Source: Simmondsia chinensis
Taxonomy: Eukaryota > Streptophyta > Magnoliopsida > Caryophyllales > Simmondsiaceae
DNA length: 64,000 nt
Reading direction: 5' to 3'
Assembly (NCBI GenBank): GCA_018398585.1
Contig: JAGTTD010000010.1
Span: 3,551,501 to 3,615,500, forward strand
The notes beneath the pieces were generated by a model. It worked only from the letters and a program-made list of their open reading frames with translations. It did not search any database and was not told where the DNA came from. Made by a program: the position numbers and the translations under genes. Shown piece by piece: positions 32,991 to 43,703 of this stretch (positions within the stretch are counted from its first letter, which is position 1; the number at the start of each line of letters is the position of its first letter).

Positions 32991-33429
32991 TGTACGTATA
33001 TTTATGAGAAATGAAACTAATAACTCCTTTTTTCATATTTTTGTTGAAGGAATAAAATAATGGGCTTTACAAAATTACCTTTACCTTATTATTTTCCATT
33101 CAATCCTCACAACTTTTAAATCTTTCAAAAAGTCATCTTCAAAAGTTCAAATTTTTTTAATCAACCTCCAACATTAACGACATTAATTTCCATTGAGGCT
33201 ATATGTGATTTTATATGACATAAAAAATAAAGAGATAAACATATATATTAATGTGAGCTCACTTGATAAAACGATATTAAATAGTCTTTATGTACAGGTT
33301 CGAATCTGAAACTAAACGGACTCTAAAGAGATAAATATGAGGCAATGATGTTGCTAAACACTTGCATTCCACCCAGTTTTACACTTCAACAATCATGATA
33401 TAAAAGCAGAATAATAACCACATAAATAT

Positions 33430-33930
33430 TTGTGTTATTTATATTTATGTACTCATGTTCGTGAAAATAATAAAGGTTTCCTAAATTTTTAATATATTAT
33501 TTTAATATTATAAATTTTTTTTGTATTAATAAATAGAACCCTATCTGACATAATAACGTCATATTATGTCAAAAAAGTTGACATAATTGGTCATTTTGAA
33601 CACCCATTATAGTATAATACTTTTTCTTAAATAATCACTAAGTGATATAAATGGTTGAAGAAGGGTTTTCCTTTTTTAAAAAATAAATAAAATGGCCAAC
33701 AGGTCAAGGGGGTGTTTTTGTCAATATACTATAGAGGTATTTAAACCCTTTTTTGTGAAAATAATAAAAATGCTCATTTCTCCCCGGGAAATGATGTCAT
33801 TACACTGGAAAGAGTCCTATTTATTTATACGAAGAAAATTTGAATTACTAAAAAATAAATCAAAAAGGTCATGAGCATTTTTATTATTTTCACAAACATC
33901 AGGGTATTAAAATATGAATAACCCTAAATA
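33430..33930. mobile_element. Foldback MITE, same family as 6168-6717
   Basis: The left arm contains gtgaaaataataaaggtttc and the right arm the complementary gcatttttattattttcaca. The outer ends (gttatttat and aataaccct) match those of 6168-6717. There is no coding capacity. Confidence 0.6.
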
Positions 33931-34193
33931 ATTAAAACAAAGGTGTCAGTTAACTCGGTTAATAAATTTTCAGGAGGGTGTTATCGAAAGATGAGATCGA
34001 ATACTACTTTCATAAGAAGTGAGGGGATTTATAAGAGTTTTGAGGAAAGTCGCTCTCTTATATAACCAAACGAGGCTTCTTACCATTTGAAAAAAAAAAA
34101 TGTTAAATATCTAAAATGGCTAGCATATGCTATATATAGTGAGAGTATCTATTCTTTGATAAGCTAATTTTTCATGTCATATTCAACGGTGTT

Positions 34194-34320
34194 ACAGCCC
34201 AAAGGTGTCCCACATCGGTGGGATCACCAAAATAATACCAATTTATATACTAGAGGGGCTACTCCACCCACTGTCAATTGATTTTGGTATGGAACCTCAT
34301 TTTATATATAACAATACTAA
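34194..34320 (+). repeat. Dispersed repeat (cccacatcggtggg motif)
   Basis: tgttacagcccaaaggtgtc, cccacatcggtgggatca and a ctactccacccactgtcaat block form a wording dispersed in plant genomes. Diverged relatives in complement lie at 37395-37515 and 61215-61345. The class is not known to me. Confidence 0.4.
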
Positions 34321-34396
34321 GATGAATACGTCATGAAAGCTGTAGTCGGGTTTCAAATGTAAATTAAGATGAATACCTAAGTATTGGGTATTCATT

Positions 34397-34628
34397 AGCA
34401 ACATTTTTAGAGCCTTAGGGGCTCCCGCCTAAGCAAGGTTTGGGGGATGGATGTACGCGATCTTTCCCCTTCAGAGTGCGACCCTGAAAAGAGGTTGTTT
34501 TCGAGAACCCCCAACCAGAGTGTTGCCATGGGTTTTTCAAGAGGTCACCCATCTTGGTACTACTTTAGCTCAAACCCGCTTGGCTTCGGAGTTCTACTGA
34601 GATTTAGTGCTTGCATGTTTGTATCCAC
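34397..34628 (-). mobile_element. 5S rRNA-headed SINE with 13-bp TSD
   Basis: A 232-bp copy flanked by ttgggtattcatt at 34384-34396 and 34629-34641. On the minus strand the diverged 5S head (GAACTCCGAAGCCAAGCGGG, GTAGTACCAAGATGGGTGAC) is followed by the RTE-like half (GCGTACATCCATCCCCC, GCTTAGGCGGGAGCCCC). It ends CTAAAAATGTTGCT, a different tail from the TTG-repeat copies. Confidence 0.88.
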
Positions 34629-35026
34629 TTGGGTATTCATTCTTGGCACTAAAAAAGAGGTATGCAAAATTCCTTATATATTTTTTTTAAGTAGAATTTT
34701 TATATATTTTTATTTTTCCTGTATAAGTATCACTAAATATTTAAAAAATAATAAAATTTGACTACCTGATTCGAGTCGATGGATAATCAAATAGTAATAG
34801 TAATGTGAATATTAAGTAGAAGTTGTCACTACTCTCAAATTGCTTGAAATCCCGATCCTAGAAATTCTATAGGGGTTGTTCATTTTCTAAATATTTAAAA
34901 AAAGAAAATACCAAATAATGCACTATCTATATCTATATTCTTCAAACTCCATTTCTAGCAATTCTAGAGGGGGTCTTTAAATATTCATAAAAAATAAAAC
35001 AAAATTCAAAAATAAGTCATAAATTC

Positions 35027-35170
35027 CCATAAATCTTCCATAAATCCTCCGTGCATCGCACGAGATTAAATTACCCACAAATCTTCCATAAATCCTCCGT
35101 GCATCGCACGAGATTAAATTACCATAAATCTCCCATAAAGCCTCCGTGCATCGCACGGGATAACACTAGT
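35027..35170 (+). repeat. Tandem hairpin repeat, Helitron-like 3' end
   Basis: Three tandem units of about 50 bp each contain tccgtgcatcgcacg, which folds as a hairpin. The last is followed 8 bp later by CTAG at 35166-35169 and then T. A GC hairpin about 10 bp before CTRR is the hallmark of a Helitron 3' terminus. No 5' TC end was identified, so this is a candidate only. Confidence 0.45.
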
Positions 35171-35208
35171 AGTAATGTGAAAGAGGAGTATTCAAAAATG
35201 GTGGAATG

Positions 35209-35464
35209 TGTTACGTATAATAATACGTATAAGTGATTAGTAGTAATTGTAGTGGGGTACATAATAGTACAATACTTGTATTAGGTAATTAGTATAAATA
35301 GCATATTAGGTTGTTAAGAAAATAACCAATACAATAACAAACTATTCTCTCTCTCTCTCTCTCATCCCTTTCTTCTAACTCTTTCTCTCACCTTAACTCT
35401 AATTCCCAATCTCTATCAAGAACCCTAACCCTAATCTAGGTTACAACCCCAATTGGTTGTAACA
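35209..35464 (+). repeat. 5' LTR of gag-RRM element
   Basis: 256 bp, with the TATA box tataaata at 35293-35300 and a CT microsatellite near 35350. It ends ccaattggttgtaaca. Confidence 0.92.
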
Positions 35465-35520
35465 ATTGGTATCAAAGCAGGTTACGTGCTGCGTTTTTTA
35501 TCCATGGCTGACAGTACGCG

Positions 35521-36240
35521 AAGAGTTTAGACCTGCGGCGGTTGGAAGCTCGGTTGGGTGACATCGAGGGTCGAATTGATGGGCGATTTCACGCAATTGG
35601 TGAACGCTTTCAAGTATTGCAATCCGATATGGTCTCGATCAAGCTGGAGTACAGTAAGATGTTGGACATTCTACGTGAGCTTCAATAGAACCCATGCCAC
35701 AGCAACGGATCTGGTATTGAATCATCATCCACTTCTCCTTATCAATTTCATAAGAATGTTGGCTTCATCCAAGAAAAGATCTTCCGTAAATCTACACTCT
35801 TGGTTAAAATTCACAATGCTCCTTTTCCAATCACTGAAGACATTCTTTACCATGTTTTTCACTCCTACGGACATATCGAAAGAATTGAAGTCATTTCCAC
35901 ATCAACCTTAATGTTTGAAGCTCAAGTGTCCTTCTCCACAAAAGAACAAACTATTTCAGCCATCAATCCATTGCAAGGGAGAAACATTTATAACTGTTGT
36001 TGTCGAATGGATATTACATTCCTCACTTCTTGTGAGGCAATTGGAGAATCAAGCAAAGTTTCTTCTTCAAGTGACCCTTTAGAGCTAGTGGATGGTGATG
36101 TGCATAGTGAGGAGACGATTGATCAAGAAAATGGGTTGGATGAAGAGGTTGTTATGCTAATGGAGGACAAAGCTTACACAAAGTTCCAAAGTTCTTCAGC
36201 TCAGCAAGAATTGCCAACAAGATCCACAAATTACAACTGA
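35521..36240 (+). pseudogene. Gag-like coiled coil fused to PTB-like RRM
   Basis: One frame reads from about 35521 to the stop at 36238-36240, interrupted by TAG at 35686-35688. The first part (LRRLEARLGDIEGRIDGRF, then VSIKLEYSKMLDILRELQ) is a heptad-rich coiled coil like the N-terminal region of plant retrotransposon gag. The second part, 35785-36020, is an RRM: LLVKIHNAPFPITEDILYHV, then QVSFSTKEQTISAINPLQGR and a CCCRMDITF strand. It resembles an RRM of plant polypyrimidine-tract-binding proteins. An acidic tail follows. The start is unclear: the ATG at 35503 is one frame off. The fusion could have served as an RNA-binding gag. The function is inferred; the homology is recognised by eye. 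Confidence 0.75.
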
Positions 36241-36244
36241 TATT

Positions 36245-36754
36245 TTGAAACGTGCAATGCCTGAAATTGAAGACCATGACTTGAATCCTCTTGAAGAGCT
36301 TGCACCTTTGCAAGTGGCTGAACCATTAGATCTTACAATTAAGAATTTACAAGTGTATATTGAAGTTTTTAGTGATGTGAAAATGCAAGATTCTGTTTTG
36401 ATAGTATTGCCAACTGCTCATTTTGAGAAATTCAGCAAGGAATACGTGAACAAAACGGCTATTGATGTGTTCACAGGATCTAAAAATGGAGCTTATACAT
36501 CACCCAAGCAAGACGAAGTAGAGCTGTTTGGTGTTGCTACTACTGCAAATTCCATTAAACTCTATGGGAGCAAGTATACCAAACGAATCCTTACTCTCTT
36601 CAAGAATTCTAAGGGTTCCATAGTGAGTCTTTGCTATTGGGAAGATATTTGTGAGTTGTTTACCAAGTTGACAGCAACACCACGGTTCTTTCAGCTGCAT
36701 TTCTACAACATCCAGTGGCAGCCGATGCTAGACTCTTTCAAACTTAAGTTTTGA
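36245..36754 (+). CDS. Second ORF of gag-RRM element, unknown function
   Basis: 169 codons open to a stop just before the polypurine tract. It is probably the +1-shifted continuation of the preceding ORF, because the open frame extends upstream of its ATG (ILKRAMPEIEDHD) to the end of the acidic tail. I do not recognise a domain. It is predicted to be mixed alpha/beta, with a tract DSVLIVLPTAHFEKFSKEY and a C-terminal WEDICELFTKL. The length and position suggest the C-terminal part of the same gag-like protein. It may be inactive. Confidence 0.5.
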   Translation: MKRAMPEIEDHDLNPLEELAPLQVAEPLDLTIKNLQVYIEVFSDVKMQDSVLIVLPTAHFEKFSKEYVNKTAIDVFTGSKNGAYTSPKQDEVELFGVATTANSIKLYGSKYTKRILTLFKNSKGSIVSLCYWEDICELFTKLTATPRFFQLHFYNIQWQPMLDSFKLKF

Positions 36755-36826
36755 TGTCTTTTCGCTATACTAAAAAAAAATTCATATCAATGCTTACTGT
36801 TAAGATTCTTGAGGGCAAGAATCTCT

Positions 36827-36838
36827 TAAGGGGGGTAA
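36827..36838 (+). promoter_or_regulatory. Polypurine tract of gag-RRM element
   Basis: taaggggggtaa immediately precedes the TG of the right LTR. Confidence 0.7.
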
Positions 36839-37115
36839 TGTTATGTATAATAATACGTATAAGTGATTAGTAGTAGTTGTAGTAGGGTACATAATAATAC
36901 AATACTTGTATTAGGTAATTAGTATAAGTAGCATATTAGGTTGTTAAGAAAATAACTAATATAATAACAAATTATTCTCTCTCTCATCTAACTCTCTCTC
37001 TCTCTCTCTCTCTCATCCCTTTCTTCTAACTCTTTCTCTCACCTCAACTCTAATTCTCAATCTCTATCAAGAACCCTAACCCTAATCTAGGTTACAACCC
37101 CAATTGGTTGTAACA
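36839..37115 (+). repeat. 3' LTR of gag-RRM element
   Basis: 277 bp. It differs from the left LTR mainly by a longer CT microsatellite (an additional atctaactctctctct stretch) and scattered substitutions. Confidence 0.92.
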
Positions 37116-37394
37116 GAATGAAAGCTTTTAAATACTCAATTTTTTGAATATTTCCATTTTAAATACCTATATAAGATGCTCTAATATCAACATAATGAAC
37201 CTATAATATAATATTTTTCATATTATTTTAACTGTTACACTGAATACAAGTTAAAACGCCAAAAAAAGTGGGCCACAAAACATGACAAGGGCCTCGATAA
37301 ACTCCTAGAGAAACAAACAATTATGGCTCTGTCCCTACTGACCAATTAAATTATTGTTTCAAATATTTTTACACATCATGTTACATATCAAAGA

Positions 37395-37515
37395 AGGTTT
37401 CATTTTAAAATCAGTTGGTCATAGATAGAGTAGCTCCTTAGATATATAAAATGATACTTTTTCTTCTAACTTACTAACATGGTTGCATTTTTCTACTATT
37501 CTTTTTGACTTGTAT
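37395..37515 (-). repeat. Dispersed repeat, related to 34194 and 61215
   Basis: gagtagctccttagatatat and the following taaaatgatactttttcttc parallel 61259-61300. It is non-coding. The remainder of 37116-38066 is AT-rich with nothing recognisable. Confidence 0.4.
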
Positions 37516-38074
37516 CACATCGGTAAGAAGTATAAAATTTTTTTCTCGAAAAGAAAATTAACACCTAAGAGAGGGAGTGATAAGGTCTGAATCCACGACA
37601 CTTCTTACTTCGGAGTTCAAAGACAAATCACTATATCAATACCTTTAACTTAAGTATTATCAGATATCATTTTTACAAGGTATTTTTCTGTTATTAAATT
37701 GTTGTTTTCGGTTATTTGTTTTTCTATAATTGGTAAAACTTCTACGAAATGCACAAGAGTGTACAAGATGATATTGAACGAAGTTTTTATTATTATTATT
37801 ATTTTGGTTTTTTGTTATTTGGTGTTCAATTTAGTATGAAAAATAGTTCAATTATTATAGTAGCAAGAAAACTTTCAGTAATTCTATATTCACTTATTCA
37901 GTATAATATGACTAACATAGATCTCCAAACCTTATCTTCTGAGGATGTTGCTGGTCCAGAAGCAAAAATCACTGTCGATAGAATAAAAGGTGCAGTTTGG
38001 GAGTTGTGACAGTGCATTTGGATTTGATGGGTTCAACTTCACATTCATAAAACACTCTTGGCACATCGCAGGAC

Positions 38075-38742
38075 TAGGGATGGCAATTGGTCCGAACCTG
38101 TCGGATGTCCATCCAACCCGATTCACTTATGGTGAATTTGGATGTAAGAAATGGGTTCTAAATAGCTTTGGATTTGGATGCTGATAAATGGGTTTGTGTT
38201 GGGTTGGATTTGGATGACATCAAACCCGACCCAAAACTATGTTTAGTGTAGGAAAAATTTTGAAATTACTAAAATTTGAGTTTTTAACATGACAAACCAA
38301 ATTGTAATTTTTTTTTTTTTATGTGTCAATATTTTAGAGTTTTTCTGACACTATAGTATTATTTGTAAAAACCATGATGTAACAAATATATACTGATCAA
38401 AAAGTTTTTGAATGGTTGCTTAATATTGTATTATTACTATATTATACATATTACATGAAAAAAAGGAAAAATATATAGCAATTTGTCTAAATTTTTTGCT
38501 TTTAAGTTATTATTGTCACAATATTATTGTTACATATATTAATGTTAGATTTTAATATTATAATTTGTTCTAAGATTTGAATGGGTCATGGATTCGAGTC
38601 GGATATCCAATCACCCAACGGATTTGGATTTGGATTTGGATTGAATTTTTATAGAACAAATGGGTTGTTTCTGAATTTGGGTTCTGTCGGGTTTTTTAAA
38701 TTGGATCTGGATGAACGCAAATTCAACCCATTGACATCCCTA
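38075..38742. mobile_element. Non-autonomous hAT element with 8-bp TSD
   Basis: 668 bp flanked by cgcaggac at 38067-38074 and 38743-38750. The ends are tagggatggcaattgg and the complement of cattgacatcccta. The interior has ggatttggattt-type words near both ends and an AT-rich centre. There is no transposase. Confidence 0.85.
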
Positions 38743-38814
38743 CGCAGGACCAAACATAATTCAATTTGTCCAAAGTTTTGAGCAAACAGGATCATTCTCC
38801 TCCTACACAAACGT

Positions 38815-39370
38815 TATTGATTCCCAAAACCTCACTAGCAATTGACCTTAAGGACTTCAAGCTCATTGGTCTAGTTGAGTACCTTTACAAGATCATATTA
38901 TAAATCCTAGTCAATATAAGCCAAGTAATAGCATGCCTAATAGGTGAATCTCAAATGGCTTTTGCCAAAGGGAAACAAATTCTAGATAGAGCATTCATTG
39001 CAAATAAAGTAGTTAACTTGATCAGAAAGGAGGAAAAAAAAAAAAAAGGGAAGGCTGTCGTCCTTAAGATTGACTTTTATAAAGCCTTTGATTCTATAGA
39101 CTAGCATTTCTTGGACTAGACACTTGGTCAAATGGGGTTCAGAAATAAATGGAGACAATGGATCAAAAGTTGTGCCTTCACAGCCACAATCTCAATTCTT
39201 GTAAACGGCTCTCCCACAAAACCAGTCAAAATGCAGCGAGGTTTTAGATAAGGTGACCTCTCCCCGTTCCTATTCATCATTTTTGTAGAGGTTCTTATTC
39301 GTCTGCTATCTCAAGCAAAGTCACTGAACCTATTTTCTAGTCTTCAAATCTCAAACAGAGATTCTCCAGC
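38815..39370 (+). pseudogene. L1-type LINE reverse-transcriptase fragment
   Basis: Plus-strand fragments follow the RT palm and fingers of plant L1 ORF2: GESQMAFAKGKQILDRAFIA, then AVVLKIDFYKAFDSID, LVNGSPTKPVKMQRGFR and GDLSPFLFIIFVEVL. Stops (CGA to TGA type, for example R*GDLSP) and a poly-A insertion near 39031-39046 break it. It has neither end of the element. Confidence 0.82.
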
Positions 39371-39547
39371 TATTAGCCGGTAATCTTCGAGGATCAAATT
39401 GACACAACATCAATTGTACATGGGCAGAATTGAAGTAATTAAAAGTATAAGGGCTAAAACTGACAAACGGATAAAATATAGGGAGTTTTAGTGTAAATAA
39501 CTCCTATTTCTAACAAGGTTATATTCCATCTAGGGAGAACCAAACTA

Positions 39548-39782
39548 AAGGAACATACCCAGTGCCTCAAGGGCTCTCGCCTACTTAGGGTCGGGGGGGG
39601 TGGATGTACGCAACCTTTCCCCTTCAGGGTGTTAACCTAAAGAGAGGCTGTTTCCCAGTGCCTCCAACCTGAGGGTGAGGACTTCCCAGAAGGTCACCCA
39701 TCCTGGTACTACTCTCGCCAAAGCATGCTTAACTTCGGAGTTCTCATAGGATCCAGTGATGGCGTATTGGTGCCCTCTTTGG
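39548..39782 (-). mobile_element. 5S rRNA-headed SINE, full copy with 19-bp TSD
   Basis: The reference copy: 235 bp between tctagggagaaccaaacta (39529-39547) and tctagggggaaccaaacta (39783-39801), one mismatch. On the minus strand it starts CCAAAGAGGGCACCAATACG. The 5S-like head continues with GAGAACTCCGAAGTTAAGCA and GAGTAGTACCAGGATGGGTG, which are the positions of the pol III A box and C box. The RTE-like half follows (GGTTGCGTACATCCACCC, GAGCCCTTGAGGCACTGGG), ending TATGTTCCTT. It has no LTR, primer site or ORF. The long duplication indicates target-primed insertion. Confidence 0.93.
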
Positions 39783-39889
39783 TCTAGGGGGAACCAAACT
39801 ACACAATGGAAATAAGGGAGGGGGGGGGGGGGGGGGGGGGGGAAGAGAAAAAAAAAATCAAATTTTACAGGGTAGTAGTAGTTTTCTTC

Positions 39890-40201
39890 TGTTGAAATTG
39901 TATTTTTGATGTATAATTTACCTGTATTTAGATTGGTATTTTACATGTATTTATTCCTAGCATAATTTTAGGATCTTGTTTATTCTTAACATAATTACCT
40001 CGCATGATTCTAGGATCTGGTTTATTCCTAGCCTAATTACCTAGCATGATTTTAGGATCTTGTCTCTTGCCTTTTCTTTGTATTCTCCTTGGTACTTGTA
40101 TATATTGTAAGGTTGATTATGTAAACATATAATCCAAAAATATAAGAGTTGAGAATTATTCTCCAAATTTATTCTTCTTGTGTTAATTTTATAGTTTAAC
40201 A
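39890..40201 (+). repeat. 5' LTR of copia element
   Basis: 312 bp, tgttgaaatt...agtttaaca, with a TATA-like tatatattg near 40098. Confidence 0.93.
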
Positions 40202-40213
40202 TGGTATCAGAGC
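40202..40213 (+). promoter_or_regulatory. Primer-binding site of copia element
   Basis: tggtatcagagc directly abuts the 5' LTR and is complementary to initiator methionine tRNA. Confidence 0.9.
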
Positions 40214-40412
40214 GGGCTCGATCCTAAAGACCTGACTCATCTAGCCATTGCAGTCGTGAATCACACGGCTATTTAGCGGGCTTGATCTTGAAGACCCAAT
40301 CCGATTGTCCACGCCTAGACCTGCCGTGAACACAACAATTTTTTTTCCCTTTTTGAGCGTATCTGTTGCCTTTTCTCTTGTTTTGATTCGTGGCATTTTG
40401 CAATTTTTCATA

Positions 40413-43400
40413 ATGTCAAGCGAAAATACCAATCAAGTTGAGGCACCAATTGTTGTTTTAGGGGGAGTTCTAGATGTTAGTTCTCCTAGTTTAAATTTAA
40501 CAGGTCAGGTTGCTACTTCTTCTGTTAGTTGGATCATTGATACCAGGGCCTCCGATCACATGTTTCCACGAAGTTCATGATGTTTGATGTTGCTGTTAAC
40601 AAGTCTGTTGGACCTGTTAGATTACCTAATGGGTCGAGTTTGTCGGTTACCGATATTGGGAAAGTTTGAATTTTAGATAATCTCGTTCTTAAAGATGTGC
40701 TATATGTGCCTGGTTTTTAATATAATTTGTCATCCGCGAGCAAAATAACTCAAAATGAGAATTGTACGTTAACATTTCACTCTCTTTTCTGTTATATACA
40801 AGACTTACGCTCGAAGAAGCCGATTGAAGCGGATAGGCTGAGAGATGGGCTATATTTCTTGAAACTCCCGTTGGTTGGGTCTGCACCCTTGGTGGAGCCT
40901 TCTTCACTTTTGGTCCAGAGTAATAAAGAGGATGTTTTGTGGCACGATCGCTTAGGACATGTACCTTTTTCGAGATTGTCCAAGTTTCCGCATTTGAATG
41001 TTGAAAGACAGGTTTTATTTGTGATCCTTGTCACCGTGCCAAGCAGGCGCGGTTGACTTTTCCATTGTCAGTTTCGAGGACAAATGTTTGTTTTGAGCTT
41101 ATACATTGTGATATTTGGGGTCCCTATCGTGTTGTTTCACTAACAGGAGCTCGTTATTTCCTCACTATTGTTGACGATTTTAGTCGGTGCACATGGGTTT
41201 ATTTGATAAGGGAGAAATCCCAAGCTCACAAAATTCTTAGAGATATTTGTAGAATGGTTAGTGTGCCATTTGGTTTTCAGGTAAAACAGATAAGAAGCGA
41301 CAATGGGTAAGAATTCAAGTATGGGCCTTTGTTGGAGTTCTATGCTCAACATGGGATTCAATTCCAAACATCGTTGACCGGGACACCTCAACAGAATGGG
41401 GTCGTAGAACGAAAACATAAGCATCTTTTGGAAGTTGGTAGAGCTCTTCGCTTCAAGGCAGGCTTACCGAAGAGGTTTTGGGGTGAGTGTGTTTTAACAA
41501 CTGCGTATCTTATTAATTTAACTCCGTCTATTTTGCTCAACAATAAAAGTCCGTATGAAATTTTGATGGGAAGATTACCCTCATATGATCATTTGCGAGT
41601 TTTTGGATGTCCATGTTATTTACATAGTAAACCTCAAGATAAATTAGAAAGAAGTGGTGTACCTGGAATTTTTATTGGCTACCCTCATGGACAAAAGGGG
41701 TACAAGATTTTTGATGTTGCAAATAATAAAATTGTTGTCTCAAGTGATGTTCGATTTTATGAAGATGTTTTTCCTTAATTAAAACCTGATAGCATGCAAG
41801 ATTTTCATGATAAAAATGAGAATGAATTTAATCTAGGACAAATCTTCTATTTTATTGATGAGGAGGAACCGGTTCCTGTGCAGCACCCCGCGGTTGGCTC
41901 ATTGTTGACTGAGGAGCAGGGATCTCACCCGGCTGAAGGACCGGTCGGGAGGGACAGTGGGGCTAGTGGTCCATACTCGACGCAGTGATCGTATTCGTTC
42001 AATTCCCGTTAAGTATCACGACTACGTTTGTGATATTCCGTCTTCTATAGCCCATACTCTCACTACCACTCCGTCGGCCAATTCGGGTATAGAATATCCT
42101 ATTTCAAATTATATTTCTAACGCACAATTTTCTAACGCTCATGTTATTGTTTTAAATGCCATCACTTCAAGTGATGAGCCCAAAACTTTCCAACAGGCCG
42201 TACAATACAAGCATTGGTGAGATGCTATGGAAAAGGAGATGCATGCCTTACAGCAAAACTGTACTTGGACTTTGGAGAGCTTGCCGGAAGGAAAAAGGGC
42301 GATCGACTCAAAGTGGGTCTATAAAGTGAAGTACAAGTCCGATGGGTCTATAGAACGATATAAGGCATGCTTGGTTGCCAAAGGTTATACTCAAGTAGAT
42401 GGTATTGATTATCACGATACTTTTGCACCTGTTGCCAAGTTAGTAACAGTTCGTTTTGTTTTGGCAGTTGCGGAAGCCCGAAGTTGGGTTGTGCATCAAT
42501 TAGATGTGAATAATGCCTTTCTACATGGAGATTTGCATGAGGAAGTGTACATGAAACTTCCTCTAGGTTTTGAACAAAAACATGAAGGGAAGGTTTGTCG
42601 TCTTCGAAAATCCCCTTATGGTTTAAAACAAATTTTCCGTAATTGGAATGAGAAATTTACTACCACCTTGGTTAGCATTGGGTTTATACAATCTAAAACC
42701 GATTATTCCCTCTTCACATATTTTCGAGAGAATGTTTATACGGAAATTTTAATCTATGTTGATGATGTCATAATCACAGGAAATAATGTGGAACATATAA
42801 AAGGGGTAAAAGATGTTTTGAACAAGTCTTTTGGTATTAAAGACTTAGGGCCGGTCAAATTTTTCCTAGGGATAGAGGTGGCTAGATCCTCGAATGAAAT
42901 TTTGTTAAACCAAAGGAAGTATGTGTTGGATATTCTTAGTGAAGCAGGAATGTTTGGGCTAAACCAGTTTCCACACCGATGGTTCAGAACCACGGGTTGG
43001 CTGATGAAGTAGGTGATTTGGTGAGTGATGCAGGTCAATATAGGGGTTTGGTAGGGAGGTTGTTGTACCTCACTATCACTCGACCCGATATTTGTTATGC
43101 GGCAATTTATGCATGATCCTAGACAACCTCATGTTGATGTTGTAATGCGTGTGTTGAGATACTTGAAGGGTACACTGGGACAGGGTGTATTTTTACCATC
43201 AGCTAATGACCTTATACTCTGAGCATATTGTGATGCAGATTGGGCAGGTTGCCCTACTACAAGGCGATCCACAACATATTATGTGGTTTTCCTAGGTGGA
43301 GCGCCTATTTTGTGGCGATCCAAGAAACATAGTGTGGTTTCTCGTTCCTGGGCAGAAGCAAAATATTGGTCCATGGCTACCACGACTAGTGAAATAGTAT

Positions 43401-43564
43401 GGTTGCGTCGATTATTAGGTGACCTTGTTGTTACTACTGATGACCCTGCTTATTTGTTTTGTGATAACCAGGAAGCCCTTCATATTGCTTCAAATCCAGT
43501 GTTCCATGACCGAACGAAGCACATTGAGATAGATTGTCACTTCGTTCGTGAGAAATTATTGTGA
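40413..43564 (+). pseudogene. Copia Gag-Pol, gag deleted, several stops
   Basis: The start MSSENTNQVEAP looks like a gag N-terminus, but within about 55 codons the frame enters protease (SWIIDTRASDHMF, with the catalytic DTG changed to DTR). After a shift, GAG-pre-integrase (WHDRLGHVPFSRLSKFP) and integrase follow. The integrase triad residues are visible in CDIWGP, IRSDNG and GVVERKH, with a TAA inside DNG*EFK at 41309-41311. RT at 42227-43012 keeps YVDD. RNase H at 43200-43564 has ADWAGCPTTRRST. Stops also interrupt between 41778 and 42227 and near 43012. It is not competent, although the 261-codon RT block is open. Confidence 0.9.
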
Positions 43565-43703
43565 AAAGAGATAGCCACGGCCTATGTTAGAAGTGGATAA
43601 CAAATTGCGGATCTTTTTACTAAAGCCTTAGGCCATCCGGGCTATTCTTCATTCATTGGCAAGTTGGGTATGGTGAATTTACATGCTTCAACTTGAGGGG
43701 GAG

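Larger units (their letters stand above)
35209..37115 (+). mobile_element. Non-autonomous LTR element carrying gag-RRM ORF
   Basis: A 1907-bp complete element with the duplication gaatg at 35204-35208 and 37116-37120. Its LTRs are 35209-35464 and 36839-37115 (tgtta...taaca). A primer site tggtatcaaagcag follows the left LTR at 35467, and a polypurine tract ttaaggggggtaa precedes the right LTR. The interior is only about 1.37 kb, with no protease, RT or integrase. It holds one gag-like/RRM ORF and a second ORF. A solo LTR of the same family is at 23422-23690. Confidence 0.92.

Noticed and set aside
39548..39782. Cassandra TRIM LTR (also contains 5S sequence)
   Set aside because: The 19-bp duplication, lack of paired LTRs, primer site or TG...CA ends, and the LINE-like 3' tail fit a SINE rather than an LTR element.
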